Assembly (NCBI RefSeq): GCF_002102265.1
Contig: NZ_LQPG01000033.1
Span: 62,001 to 126,000 of the forward strand
DNA: 64,000 nt
Reading direction: 5' to 3'
Source: Mycolicibacter longobardus
GTDB taxonomy: Bacteria > Actinomycetota > Actinomycetes > Mycobacteriales > Mycobacteriaceae
A program made the translations under genes and the position numbers. The stretch's first letter is position 1, and the number at the start of each line of letters is the position of its first letter. The notes below the pieces were generated by a model. It ran no database searches and had not been told where the DNA came from. It worked only from the letters and a program-made list of their open reading frames with translations. Shown piece after piece: positions 32,513 through 42,001 of the stretch.

Positions 32513-34837
32513 GTGCTGCACCGGATCGCCGTGCTGGCTCTCGCCGCTCCGCGCCGTGTCCTCGTCCTGGCCGCACTGGTGATGGTCGCAGCCGCAGTGT
32601 TCGGAATCCCGGTGGCGGACAGCCTGTCCGCGGGCGGCTTCCAGGATCCGGGTTCGGAGTCCGCGCAGGCCACCCGGTTGTTGACCGACCGGTTCGGCCA
32701 GAGTGACCAGCAGCTGCTGATTCTGGTGAGTTCGCCCGATGGAGCTGACATTGAGCGGGCCCGGGCGGTCGGCACCGAGATCGCCGGACAGCTGCAACAG
32801 TCGCCGTTCGTCTTCAACGTCACCTCGCCCTGGATGGATCCGCCGTCGGCCGCCGCCCGACTGATCAGCACCGACGGTTCCGCCGGGCTGATCGTGGCCA
32901 ACCTCAAGGGCGGCGAGAACGACGCTCAGAAGTATGCCCGCACCCTGGCCGATCAGTTGGTGTACGACCGGGACGGGGTCAGTGTTCTCGCCGGTGGCGG
33001 CGCGATGGTCTATGCGCAGATCAATCACCAGAATCAGCACGATCTGCTGCTGATGGAATCGATCGCGATCCCGTTGAGCTTCGCGGTGCTGGTATGGGTT
33101 TTCGGCGGCTTGTTGGCGGCGGCGCTGCCGGTCGTGCTCGGCGGGGTGGCGATCGTGGGGTCTATGGCGGTGCTGCGACTGATCACGCTGGGCACCGACG
33201 TGTCGATCTTCGCGATGAACCTCACCACCGCGATGGGGCTGGCGCTGGCGATCGATTACACGCTGCTGATCATCAGCCGCTACCGCGACGAACTGGCCGA
33301 CGGCGTCGCGCCCGACCTGGCGCTGATCCGAACCATGACCACCGCCGGTCGCACGGTGCTGTTCTCGGCGATCACGGTCGCGCTGTCGATGGCGGCGATG
33401 GTCTGGTTCCCGATGTACTTCCTGAAGTCGTTCGCCTACGCCGGGGTGGCGACCGTGACTTTCGTGGCGGTCGCAGCCATCGTCGTGACGCCCGCAGCGA
33501 TTGCTCTGCTGGGACCCCGGCTCGACGCGTTGGACCTGCATCGCCCGATTCGCCGATTGCTTCGCCGACCCGCACCCATCGCACGACCGATTGAACAGGG
33601 GTTCTGGTACCGGTCAACAACATTCGTGTCCCGGCATGCGGTACCGATCGGTCTGGCAGTGGTCACGCTGCTGGTGGCGGTGGGGATGCCGTTCCTCGGG
33701 GTGAAATGGGGCTTCCCGGATGATCGGGTGCTGCCGCGAACCGCCTCGGCGCACCAGGTCGGTGACGCGCTGCGCGATCGGTTCGCCGACGACTCCGCCC
33801 GGGCGGTCCCGATCGTCGTTCGTGAGGCGCGCGGCATTGCGCCCGTACAGTTGAACCGGTATGCCACCGAGTTGTCTCGGGTGCCGGATGTGTCGTCAGT
33901 GTCGGCACCGACCGGCACGTTCGTCGGCGGTGAGCGAGTCGGCGATCCCACAGCAGCCACCGGGATCAACGACGACAGTGTGTTGCTGACCGTCACCAGC
34001 ACCGCCCCGCTGTTCTCCGACGCCTCCGAAACCCAACTCGATCTGCTGCACCAAGTGCCGGAACCGGGCCGGCGTCCGGTGTTGATGGGCGGGCTGGCGC
34101 AGATCAACCGCGACAGCGTCACCGCCATCACCGACCGGCTGCCCCTGGTGTTGGGGCTGATCGCCGTGATCACGTTCGGGCTGCTCTTCCTGCTCACCGG
34201 CAGCGTCGTGTTGCCGATCAAGGCGCTGGTACTCAACGTCTTGTCGCTGGCCGCCGCCTTCGGTGCGCTGGTCTGGATATTCCAAGACGGCCATCTGGGG
34301 GCGTTGGGCACGACTCCCACCGGGATGTTGGTCGCCAACGTCCCGGTGTTGCTGTTCTGCATCTCATTCGGGCTGTCGATGGACTACGAGGTTTTTCTGG
34401 TGTCCCGGATCCGGGAGTACTGGCTGGCCTCGGACCGCACTCGTGCCGACAACGACGAGAGTGTGTCACTGGGGTTGGCCCGGACCGCTCGGGTGATCAC
34501 CGCCGCGGCACTGATCATGTCGATCTCGTTCGCGGCGTTGATCGCCGCGCAGGTGTCGTTCATGCGGATGCTCGGCCTCGGGCTGACGCTGGCCGTGCTG
34601 GCGGACGCCACGCTGATCCGGATGGTGTTGGTGCCGGCGTTCATGCACCTGATGGGCGGCTGGAACTGGTGGGCACCCGCACCGCTGGCCTGGCTGCAGC
34701 GACGGTTCGAGATCAGCGAAGAGGGCAGTGGTCCAACGACCCGCCCTGCCGCGCCCCCGGGGACTTCGGACCCCACGCGTTCCAGCGCACCAGGTTCGCC
34801 GTCACCGCTGCCGGTCAGGAGCGCATCGTTGAGCTGA
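32513..34837 (+). CDS. MmpL/RND-superfamily transporter
   Basis: A 774-residue inner-membrane RND transporter of the mycobacterial MmpL type, about 11-12 transmembrane helices in two repeats with periplasmic loops after helices 1 and 7. The two conserved blocks GLALAIDYTLLIISRYRDEL and GLSMDYEVFLVSRIREYW are present. MmpL proteins move lipids or glycolipids outwards using the proton gradient. The GTG at 32513 is preferred over a TTG at 32483 because GGAAGG stands ten bases upstream. It follows the aminotransferase by 86 bp, so export of the cluster product is likely. The last 25 or so residues are Ser/Pro-rich and read through a gene remnant in another frame. Confidence 0.88.
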   Translation: MLHRIAVLALAAPRRVLVLAALVMVAAAVFGIPVADSLSAGGFQDPGSESAQATRLLTDRFGQSDQQLLILVSSPDGADIERARAVGTEIAGQLQQSPFVFNVTSPWMDPPSAAARLISTDGSAGLIVANLKGGENDAQKYARTLADQLVYDRDGVSVLAGGGAMVYAQINHQNQHDLLLMESIAIPLSFAVLVWVFGGLLAAALPVVLGGVAIVGSMAVLRLITLGTDVSIFAMNLTTAMGLALAIDYTLLIISRYRDELADGVAPDLALIRTMTTAGRTVLFSAITVALSMAAMVWFPMYFLKSFAYAGVATVTFVAVAAIVVTPAAIALLGPRLDALDLHRPIRRLLRRPAPIARPIEQGFWYRSTTFVSRHAVPIGLAVVTLLVAVGMPFLGVKWGFPDDRVLPRTASAHQVGDALRDRFADDSARAVPIVVREARGIAPVQLNRYATELSRVPDVSSVSAPTGTFVGGERVGDPTAATGINDDSVLLTVTSTAPLFSDASETQLDLLHQVPEPGRRPVLMGGLAQINRDSVTAITDRLPLVLGLIAVITFGLLFLLTGSVVLPIKALVLNVLSLAAAFGALVWIFQDGHLGALGTTPTGMLVANVPVLLFCISFGLSMDYEVFLVSRIREYWLASDRTRADNDESVSLGLARTARVITAAALIMSISFAALIAAQVSFMRMLGLGLTLAVLADATLIRMVLVPAFMHLMGGWNWWAPAPLAWLQRRFEISEEGSGPTTRPAAPPGTSDPTRSSAPGSPSPLPVRSASLS

Positions 34838-34881
34838 TCCAGCAGGTCATCGACGCACAAGGCGGCGCTGCCCCGGCCTGA
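34810..34881 (+). pseudogene. 3' remnant of the coiled-coil family overlapping the mmpL end
   Basis: In the frame ending at TGA 34879-34881 the sequence encodes AGQERIVELIQQVIDAQGG then AAPA, the same C-terminal module as the genes at 8916-9275 and 11408-11624 (GQQRIVELIQ...). Nothing upstream matches the rest of the family. The mmpL stop (34835-34837) lies inside it in a different frame. Confidence 0.6.
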
Positions 34882-34889
34882 CCGTCACC

Positions 34890-36323
34890 TCAGGTCCCGC
34901 AGAACGTCCGGTAGGCACCGAATTCCGGCGGCGCCGGCGCGGCGTAGAACTCCAGGCCGTCGCGCTCCCGGTACGGCTGGGTGATCACGTCCAGCAGCTT
35001 TTCCACCGGCGCGAGGTCGCCGCCCGTCGCGGCCGTCAATGCCTGCTCCACCAGGTGGTTGCGCGGAATGTAGACGGGATTGACCCGGTCCATCGCTTCG
35101 ACGTCGGGTTGAAGTGCCCGCCAGCTCACCAGCCAGTCGCCGAACACCGCGGGCAACGCCTCGGTGTGACCGCGACCGGCCCGCACCAGGTTCCGGAAGA
35201 ACGAGGTGTAGTCGACGTCGTTCTCGTTGAGCAGGGCGAGCGCCTGGTCGATCAGGGCGGCGGCCTCCACGCTCCCGGACAACCCGAACTTCGCCAGCAT
35301 CCCGGCCGACCAGAAACCGTGATAGCGCGGCATGAACCCTTCCAGGGTTTCCACCGCCACCGACAGAGCAAGCTCCTCGGTGGCGGCGAACAGCGGCAGT
35401 ATGGTCTCGGCGAAGCGGGCCAGGTTCCACTGCGCCACCAACGGCTGGTTGCCGTAGGCGTAGCGCCCCGCGTAGTCGATGGAGCTGAACACCGTCGCGG
35501 GGTCGTAGGCCTCCATGAATGCGCAGGGCCCGTAGTCGATGGTTTCCCCGGAGATGGTCATGTTGTCGGTGTTCATCACCCCGTGGACGAATCCGACCAA
35601 CATCCAGCGGGCGATCAGCGAGGCTTGCGCCTCCAGCACCGCCTGAAACAGTGCGAGGTAAGGGTTTTCGGCCTGCGCGGCCTCCGGGTAATGCCGGGCG
35701 ATCGCGTAGTCGGCCAGCCGGCGCAGCAGCCCCAGGTCACCGGTGGCGCGGGCCTGCTGCGCGACGAGCTGAAAGCTGCCCACCCGCAGGTGGCTGGCGG
35801 CGACGCGGGTCAGCACCGCCCCGGGCAGCGGGGTCTCCCGTTGCACCTGCGCTCCGGTGGCGACCACGGCCAGCGACCGGGTGGTGGGCACACCGAGGGC
35901 GTGCATGGCTTCGCTGATCACGTACTCGCGCAGCATCGGGCCCACCACCGCCAGGCCGTCACCACCGCGGGCGAACGGGGTGGGCCCGGAACCCTTCAGG
36001 TGGATGTCGCGGCGCGTGCCGTGATCCAGCTCGCCGAGCAGCAGGGCTCGACCGTCGCCGAGCAGCGGCACGTAGTTGCCGAACTGATGTCCGGCGTAGG
36101 CCTGCGCCACCGGGGTCGCGTGGTCGGGAATCTCATTGCCGGTCAGGAACTTGAGACCGTCCTGGCTGCGCAGCCAGTCGGGGTCCAAACCCAGTTCGGC
36201 GGCCAGTTCCTCGTTGAGCACCAGCAGCTTCGGGTCCGGCGGGGTGGCCGCTTGCCAGGGCTTGGCGAGTTCGGGGAGCTCGCGGGCGAAGTCGGCGGTC
36301 AGCTGCGGGGGCGCCACTCCCAC
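34890..36323 (-). CDS. selO: Protein adenylyltransferase SelO (YdiU family)
   Basis: A 477-residue pseudokinase-fold AMPylase. [20 protein letters not shown], the [18 protein letters not shown] nucleotide-binding loop, and [20 protein letters not shown] with DYGPCAF are diagnostic SelO motifs. SelO transfers AMP from ATP to protein Ser/Thr/Tyr and is linked to oxidative-stress responses. The C-terminal FCGT keeps a Cys near the end, as in non-selenocysteine bacterial forms. The GTG at 36323 is the listed start; a GTG two codons on is possible. It converges on mmpL. Confidence 0.95.
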   Translation of the reverse strand: MGVAPPQLTADFARELPELAKPWQAATPPDPKLLVLNEELAAELGLDPDWLRSQDGLKFLTGNEIPDHATPVAQAYAGHQFGNYVPLLGDGRALLLGELDHGTRRDIHLKGSGPTPFARGGDGLAVVGPMLREYVISEAMHALGVPTTRSLAVVATGAQVQRETPLPGAVLTRVAASHLRVGSFQLVAQQARATGDLGLLRRLADYAIARHYPEAAQAENPYLALFQAVLEAQASLIARWMLVGFVHGVMNTDNMTISGETIDYGPCAFMEAYDPATVFSSIDYAGRYAYGNQPLVAQWNLARFAETILPLFAATEELALSVAVETLEGFMPRYHGFWSAGMLAKFGLSGSVEAAALIDQALALLNENDVDYTSFFRNLVRAGRGHTEALPAVFGDWLVSWRALQPDVEAMDRVNPVYIPRNHLVEQALTAATGGDLAPVEKLLDVITQPYRERDGLEFYAAPAPPEFGAYRTFCGT

Positions 36324-36465
36324 AGCCTACGGACAGATCAACGCCGTCGTTTCAGCTCCACCAGGTCGGAGACATCCATATCGGGGGCATCGAGAATCCG
36401 CTGACCGCCGCATCACATCTGCCACTTCCGTACCGCCGGAGCCGGGGTGATCGAGGTCCGAAGAC

Positions 36466-36483
36466 GATAGCGGTGACGCTATC
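36466..36483. repeat. Inverted repeat GATAGCG-GTGA-CGCTATC
   Basis: Seven-base perfect arms with a four-base loop in the 252 bp gap between divergent selO and the RNase H-like gene. No T-run follows on either strand. It could be an operator shared by the divergent promoters; I see nothing else in the gap. Confidence 0.45.
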
Positions 36484-36575
36484 ACGGTGTTTCCTGCTAC
36501 TAGGCGGCCATTTTGCAGAACCGCTCGTCTCGCTCATCCGCATTCGATGTCACACCCCGCACCTACGGTGCAGCC

Positions 36576-37556
36576 ATGAACGACGTCCTACAGCGGCCCA
36601 TGCCGACCCCACGGCCGCCGCGGGCCGATATCGCCTTCGCGCGGCCGCGGTACATAGACTCCGTGGCCATCGCCTTCGCCGACAGGTTCGGACCGGTTTT
36701 TCGTTTCCACGCCGTGTCCACGGTGGGCAGCTGGTCCGGGGAGGTCGAAGCCGCGTCCATCGAAGCTGCGGTACTTGACGTGATAACCCGTCTGCGCATG
36801 GACGAACCAGGTATGGACAGGGTGCGGTTTCTGGTGGATCTGGGTGCCGCAAGCAGACTTTGGCGTCACGCTCCCGAGGTAAGCGCACTGCTTCCGGGTA
36901 CGACTATCGAGATGCCACGAGCTGCCGACCGTCCCTTGATGGATGCTGCCGAAGCCGCACTGGCACCCGGGACGGCAACACCGGCCAATCCGGACAGCCG
37001 ATCAGATCCCACGCTGTCGTCGGTGGTGGCCGCCACTGACGGTTCGGTGCGCGGTAAGTTCACCGGCTACGGCTGGTTGGCATCCACCGGCGAGTACGGA
37101 CTGTGCGGCTTCCGCCATTCCGCCAAGCAGATCGGCAGCGAGGTTGTGCTGATCGCCGAGCTGCGCGCCATGGCCGGGGTCGTTCGCAAGCTGCGCAGCC
37201 GGCACATCACCGTACTCAGCGACAGTCAAGACGCCATAGCAATGGCCGAACGCTGGATGAGCGGGGACGAGAACCTACCCGAGGGATACACCACCGAGCG
37301 GGCCGACGGGCGGCCAGCGGGTCTGGTAGCCGCGCGGCAGCACTTTCGCGCGCAACGCAACCGGCTCAAGCTCACCTGGGTGAAGGGGCATCAGGGCCAC
37401 CCCCTCAACGAAGGCGCCGATGCGCTCGCCCGGCTTGCCAGGCGATATGCGGCTGGAGCAAAGGATTTGACCGCAGTCGAGTACCACCGCCGGGCCGCCG
37501 GCCTAGCTGGGGCGTTCGCCGCTGAATTCCGACGAAAGCAGGTCGAAAATCCTTAG
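36576..37556 (+). CDS. RNase H-like domain protein
   Basis: A 326-residue protein. The N-terminal 140 residues are uncharacterised. The C-terminal half is an RNase H fold: first Asp in VAATDGSVRGKFTGYGWLAS, Glu in VVLIAELRAM, Asp in TVLSDSQDAI, and KGHQGHPLNEGADALARLAR with the last acidic residue. All four catalytic acids seem present, so RNA/DNA hybrid cleavage is plausible. The ATG at 36576 is chosen over an in-frame ATG at 36513 on composition. It stands alone between selO and a protease. Confidence 0.8.
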   Translation: MNDVLQRPMPTPRPPRADIAFARPRYIDSVAIAFADRFGPVFRFHAVSTVGSWSGEVEAASIEAAVLDVITRLRMDEPGMDRVRFLVDLGAASRLWRHAPEVSALLPGTTIEMPRAADRPLMDAAEAALAPGTATPANPDSRSDPTLSSVVAATDGSVRGKFTGYGWLASTGEYGLCGFRHSAKQIGSEVVLIAELRAMAGVVRKLRSRHITVLSDSQDAIAMAERWMSGDENLPEGYTTERADGRPAGLVAARQHFRAQRNRLKLTWVKGHQGHPLNEGADALARLARRYAAGAKDLTAVEYHRRAAGLAGAFAAEFRRKQVENP

Positions 37557-37625
37557 AGCTACCCGGCCGCGCCGCCCGGTCGAGGTGTTCAAGCGGCCGC
37601 TTGGCGGGCAGCTACCCTGGCGACG

Positions 37626-38417
37626 GTGACGGATCGGCGCCGCTGGGACACAGCCAGGACCGCAGCGTGGCGGGCCGGGATCGCTCTCATCCTGGTCGCG
37701 ATCTTCGTGGGCTTGTACCAGGTGAACCGGGCCCATCCGGTGCACCCGCAGGTCCCAATGCCGACCGCGCACGCGATCGGTCCCGGCATCGGCATCTACG
37801 TCGCACCCGAGGGCGAAGCCACTGGGATCAGTTGCACGACGGGGTTCCTGGTGCGCGCCCGCGACGGCCGGCCCGGGTTGCTGGCGGCTGGGCACTGCAA
37901 TCCGGCCGGTGGGCCCGGTCAGGTGGTGATCCGCCACAGCGCCTTCGCCTACCGCGCTGTGGGTACGTTCACCGAAACCGTGAACGACGGCAGCAACTGG
38001 GACGACTACGACATCGGGCTGATCATGCTGGACGATCCAGGCAAGCTCCCGCTGAACTCGATGGTCGACGGGCATCCGGTCACCGGGGTGGCGTCTCATG
38101 TTGAGGTCGGTGATGTGCTGTGCCACTTCGGGATCCGCAGCGGCGGTCCGGTGTGCGGGCCGGTGGTGGCCAGCGAGACGAACAAGGTCCGGTTTGAAGC
38201 CGGCGGTACCTGCGGCGATTCGGGCGGGCCCGTGTACCGGCTGCGTGACGACGGCACCGCCGAGGCGGTCGGCATCTACATCGCGGTGTCCGACGGCACC
38301 TACTCCGAGCCCAAGTGCGAAGACCCGCATCCGTACTCGATCGCCCAGACCATCACGCCGTGGTTGTCGGCGTGGGAGCTGACGCTGGACACCGCCGCCG
38401 GCATCTCATCAGCGTAA
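37626..38417 (+). CDS. Rv1815-like secreted or anchored serine protease
   Basis: A 263-residue chymotrypsin-fold protease with an N-terminal signal anchor (AGIALILVAIFVGLYQV). The catalytic triad is intact: His90 (AAGHC), Asp129 (YDIGLIML) and Ser199 (GDSGGP). Two probable disulfides are shared with its paralogue at 23670-24455, from which it differs at the nucleophile. HFGIRSGGPVCGPV matches Rv1815-type proteins. The GTG at 37626 is used. It converges on the carboxyltransferase gene. Its substrate is probably a cell-envelope protein. Confidence 0.88.
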   Translation: MTDRRRWDTARTAAWRAGIALILVAIFVGLYQVNRAHPVHPQVPMPTAHAIGPGIGIYVAPEGEATGISCTTGFLVRARDGRPGLLAAGHCNPAGGPGQVVIRHSAFAYRAVGTFTETVNDGSNWDDYDIGLIMLDDPGKLPLNSMVDGHPVTGVASHVEVGDVLCHFGIRSGGPVCGPVVASETNKVRFEAGGTCGDSGGPVYRLRDDGTAEAVGIYIAVSDGTYSEPKCEDPHPYSIAQTITPWLSAWELTLDTAAGISSA

Positions 38418-38431
38418 GCCGTGCCCACCGT

Positions 38432-40000
38432 TCAGAACGTGTCGACGAATCGTGGCCGCGGGGAGTCCTGCCCGAACCCGGTGGACGCCGCCAACGTGGC
38501 GGCGATCAGCGAGCGGGTGTCAGCGGGGTCGATGACGTCGTCGATCTCGAAAAGTGTTGCGGCGTTGAGCGCTTTCGCGTTCTCCTGAGCAGCGGCAGTG
38601 GCCTGCCGGACGCGTTCCTCCCGCTCGTCGGCGTCGGCGATGGCTTCGAGTTCCTTGCGCAGCCCCAGCCGGACGGCGCCCTCGAGCCCCATCGGACCCA
38701 GATGTGCGCCCGGCCATGCCACCGTGAGCACCGGTTGGTGCAGGCTGCCGCCCATCATGGCCTGGGCACCCAACCCGTAGCCGCGCCGCAGGATGACCGC
38801 CACCATCGGCACCCGAAGCGCCGCGCCGGCCACCAACAGCCGAGATCCCCTCCGCACCAACGCCTCCGCTTCGGCCGCAGGGCCGACCATATAGCCCGGG
38901 CAGTCGACCAGCGACACGACCGGCAGTCCGAAGGCGTCGCACAGTTGCAGGAACCGCGCGGCCTTGTCGGATGCCGCCGCGGTGATCGCACCGGCCATCA
39001 CCATGGTGTTGTTGCCGATGATGCCGACCGGGCGGCCCTCGATCCGCGCCAGCGCCGTCACCATCTCCCGCGCGAACCGCTCCCGCAAGAAGGTCACCGA
39101 ACCCGCGTCGGCGATCGTCTCGATGATCGGCTTGAGCGGATAGGCGCGCCGCGCGCGCTCGGGAATCATGGTGCGCAAGGCGTTCTGGTCTGCGGCGCCG
39201 TCCGGCGCGGTGGCGCCCTGAAAGTAGCCGAGGACTTGCTTTGTCACCGCGACCGCCTCGGCTTCGTCGGCGACCACGATGTCGACGACGCCGTTGGGTG
39301 CCTGCACGGATAACGGTCCCACGTCGTCGGGGGCGACGTGCCCCAGTCCCCCGCCGGCGATCATCGCCGGGCCCGCCATGCCGATGGAGGTGTCCGCGGT
39401 GGCGATGATCAGATCCGATGCTCCCGCGATCACGGCGTTGCCGGCGAAGCAGCGGCCCTTGACCACGGCGATACGCGGCACCAACCCGGACAGCTTGGCC
39501 CACAAGGCGAATGCCGGGACATCCAGTGACGACACCGTCGGATAGTCGGTGTCTCCGGGCCGTCCGCCGCCGCCTTCGGCGAAGAAGACCGTCGGCAGGC
39601 GCATCCGTTCGATCAACTCGAACAGCCGATCCTTCTTGAAGTGCCCGACCGCGCCCTGGGTGCCGGCCAGCACGGTGTAGTCGTAGGCCAACACGGCGCA
39701 GGCGCTGCGTTCACGTCCGAACAGTGCACCGTTGATCGACGCGGTACCGGCCAGCAAGCCGTCTCCGGGGGTGTTGGCGATGAGGTCGTCGACGTCGCGG
39801 CGCGCGCGTTGGGCGGCGATCGCGAAGCGCCCGTACTCCACGAACGTCCCGGGGTCGACCAGGTCGGCGATGTTCTCGCGGGCTGTGCGACCGCCGGCGT
39901 CGTGCCTGCGTTGTACCGCGTGCGGCCGGGCCGCGTCCTCGGTCAACGCGCGGCGGCGCAGCAACTCGAGGTGGTCATCACTCGGAGAAGCGTCGGGCAT
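38432..40000 (-). CDS. Acyl-CoA carboxylase carboxyltransferase (AccD-type beta subunit)
   Basis: A 522-residue biotin-dependent carboxyltransferase with both crotonase-fold halves: N-terminal FGRERSACAVLAYDYTVLAG and GRCFAGNAVIAGASDLIIA; C-terminal NNTMVMAGAITAAASDKAAR and GYGLGAQAMMGGSLHQP. It moves carboxyl from carboxybiotin to an acyl-CoA. The variant oxyanion segments resemble AccD2/methylcrotonyl- or long-chain-type enzymes rather than AccD5, but I cannot name the substrate. AGGAA precedes the ATG at 39998-40000. No biotin-carrying subunit is adjacent. Confidence 0.88.
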   Translation of the reverse strand: MPDASPSDDHLELLRRRALTEDAARPHAVQRRHDAGGRTARENIADLVDPGTFVEYGRFAIAAQRARRDVDDLIANTPGDGLLAGTASINGALFGRERSACAVLAYDYTVLAGTQGAVGHFKKDRLFELIERMRLPTVFFAEGGGGRPGDTDYPTVSSLDVPAFALWAKLSGLVPRIAVVKGRCFAGNAVIAGASDLIIATADTSIGMAGPAMIAGGGLGHVAPDDVGPLSVQAPNGVVDIVVADEAEAVAVTKQVLGYFQGATAPDGAADQNALRTMIPERARRAYPLKPIIETIADAGSVTFLRERFAREMVTALARIEGRPVGIIGNNTMVMAGAITAAASDKAARFLQLCDAFGLPVVSLVDCPGYMVGPAAEAEALVRRGSRLLVAGAALRVPMVAVILRRGYGLGAQAMMGGSLHQPVLTVAWPGAHLGPMGLEGAVRLGLRKELEAIADADEREERVRQATAAAQENAKALNAATLFEIDDVIDPADTRSLIAATLAASTGFGQDSPRPRFVDTF

Positions 40001-40224
40001 GTGGGAATTCCTTCACAGAGGCGTCGATCAAGAACAACATCATGCGCCGCATGACCTTCACAAGCCTCGGAAGTGGGTGTTGCCCGGCTCTGAGCGGGCG
40101 CCCAGCGGGAATCTGACGACACGACTTGAGCGTGTCGCGTCGTCCGATTCCCAGTCACGGCCCGCACACCTGTGACACCGGCCACTCGGGCTGCGCCTCC
40201 AGCTCCGCCCCCTACCCTGAGGGC

Positions 40225-41079
40225 ATGGCGAACAAGGAACAGCAGCAGGCCTGGGCGGCCCAGGGGGTGGACTGGGTCGACAACGCGGCGATCTTCGAGG
40301 CGGTGCTGGCGCCGTTCGCCGACGCGGTGGTCCACGCCGCCGATATCGGCCCCGGCGCGCGAGTGCTCGACATCGGCTGCGGCTCCGGCACATTGCTGCA
40401 GCGGGCGGCAGCGCTCGGCGCCATCCCGTTCGGGGTCGACATCTCCGAACCGATGGTGCAGGCGGCACGCCGACGAGTTCCCGCGGCCACCGTGACCCTC
40501 GGCGACGCCCAGACCATGGACCTGCGAGAGGCCGCATCCGGGGCGTCTTTCGACCGGATCATCTCGCGGTTCGGGGTGATGTTCTTCGATGATCCGGTGA
40601 CCGCGTTCGTCAATATCCGCCAGTCGGCTACCCTCGACGCCCGATTGGCGTTCGTGTGCTGGCGCGAAGGCGAGAATCCGATGTTCACCACCGGCGTCGA
40701 CATCCTGGCAGCCAAGCTGGAATCACCCCCCGCCGCACTGGATCCCAGGGAGCCCGGCCCGCTGGCCTTCGGCGATCCCGAGCGGGTGCGAGCCATCCTG
40801 ACCGGCTCCGGCTGGAGTGACGTCACCCTGGCGGAGTTCGAGGGGGTCTGCAACTTCAGCCTCGACGGCAGCGACGGTGTCGAGGAACGCTTGGCGTTGA
40901 TCCTGGCCAACCGCACCGGACAACAGGCGCGCACCGAATTGGAGGCCCGCCTGGGCGCCGACGGCTGGGCCGGTGTCGTCGAGGAGCTGCGCGAGGAGCT
41001 GCGCCGGCACCGCGTCGACGGCGTCGTGAAGTTCCCGGGCCGCACCTGGGTGGTTACCGCGACCAATCCGGGTCGGTGA
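40225..41079 (+). CDS. SAM-dependent methyltransferase (class I)
   Basis: A 284-residue class I methyltransferase. The SAM motif VLDIGCGSGTLL is followed by FGVDISEPMVQAAR, GDAQTMDL and FDRIISRFGVMFFDDP, the ordered motifs of UbiE/methyltransf_25-type enzymes. The ATG at 40225 is favoured, since the longer frame from 40126 has an un-protein-like, Pro/His/Ser-rich start. The acyl-CoA thioesterase gene follows by 50 bp on the same strand. The acceptor is unknown. Confidence 0.88.
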   Translation: MANKEQQQAWAAQGVDWVDNAAIFEAVLAPFADAVVHAADIGPGARVLDIGCGSGTLLQRAAALGAIPFGVDISEPMVQAARRRVPAATVTLGDAQTMDLREAASGASFDRIISRFGVMFFDDPVTAFVNIRQSATLDARLAFVCWREGENPMFTTGVDILAAKLESPPAALDPREPGPLAFGDPERVRAILTGSGWSDVTLAEFEGVCNFSLDGSDGVEERLALILANRTGQQARTELEARLGADGWAGVVEELREELRRHRVDGVVKFPGRTWVVTATNPGR

Positions 41080-41129
41080 CCGGCCACGATAGCGTGACCG
41101 AAGTCGTTCTATTCACCTGAAGGATCTCC

Positions 41130-41942
41130 GTGACCGCCTCCTCGCACCCTTTCGACAGCGCCATGCAGCTCGAGACCGTCGACGCCGGGACGTTCCGCGG
41201 CGCCACCCACCCGGAGTGGGCCAACATGGTCGGGCCGTTCGGGGGGATCACCGCCGCCGTCCTGTTGCGCGCCGTCGAGTCCCACCCCGACCGCATCGGC
41301 GACCCGTTGGCGCTGACCGTCAACTTCGCCGCACCCATCGCCGACGGCGAGTTCGACATCTCGCTGCGTGCCGCCCGCACCAACCGCAGCAACCAGCACT
41401 GGATGCTCGAGCTGCGCCAGGGCGAGGAGGTCAAGACCACCGCCACCGCGCTGTTCGGCCTGCACCGCGACACCTGGGCCGACGACGAGACCCACCCGCC
41501 GAACGCTGCCGCGCCCGAGGACGTCGCCGCCGGGTCGTTCATCGACGCGATCGTCTGGGCCAAGCGCTATGACATGCGCTTCACCGCGGGCCCGGTGCCC
41601 CTCTCTGCGGTGGAGCCCAGCGAGTCGTCGACCACCACGTTGTGGGTGCGCGACGCCGCAGGCCGGCGCCTCGACTTCGCCGCGCTGGCGTCCCTCTCGG
41701 ATGTGTTCTTTCCCCGGGTGTTTCTGCGCCGCGGCCGTTTCGTCAACGCGGGCACCATCTCGCTGACCACCTATTTTCACGCCGACCAAGGTGAAATCGA
41801 CGCTCTCGGTGGCGACTTTCTACTGGGCAGCGCACACGCCAACCGGTTTTCCCGGGGCTACTTCGACCAGAGCGCGCACCTGTGGTCACGGGCGGGCCGG
41901 CTGCTGGCCAGCACGCATCAGCTGGTGTATTTCAAGGATTGA
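41130..41942 (+). CDS. TesB-like acyl-CoA thioesterase
   Basis: A 270-residue double hot-dog fold thioesterase. MVGPFGGITAAVLLRAVESH in the first hot-dog, NFAAPIADGEFDISLRAAR, and a second half with LASLSDVFFPRVFLRRGRF and the closing LLASTHQLVYFKD are typical of actinobacterial TesB/DUF4442-like acyl-CoA hydrolases. The GTG at 41130 has GAAGGA upstream. It probably hydrolyses medium- or long-chain acyl-CoA. It follows the methyltransferase gene closely; the two may share a transcript. Confidence 0.85.
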   Translation: MTASSHPFDSAMQLETVDAGTFRGATHPEWANMVGPFGGITAAVLLRAVESHPDRIGDPLALTVNFAAPIADGEFDISLRAARTNRSNQHWMLELRQGEEVKTTATALFGLHRDTWADDETHPPNAAAPEDVAAGSFIDAIVWAKRYDMRFTAGPVPLSAVEPSESSTTTLWVRDAAGRRLDFAALASLSDVFFPRVFLRRGRFVNAGTISLTTYFHADQGEIDALGGDFLLGSAHANRFSRGYFDQSAHLWSRAGRLLASTHQLVYFKD

Positions 41943-42001
41943 CGCCCACCCCGGCCGCGGGTGAATACCGCGATCGCCGAAGCTGAACTAGCGTCCCCGG
42001 T

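Noticed and set aside
40108..40150. Inverted repeat with CGACACG/CGTGTCG arms before the methyltransferase gene, also containing CGTGTC
   Set aside because: No TGAACC stands at the right distance, so it is not a SigL promoter; GC-rich arms of this length occur by chance, and no T-run supports a terminator.
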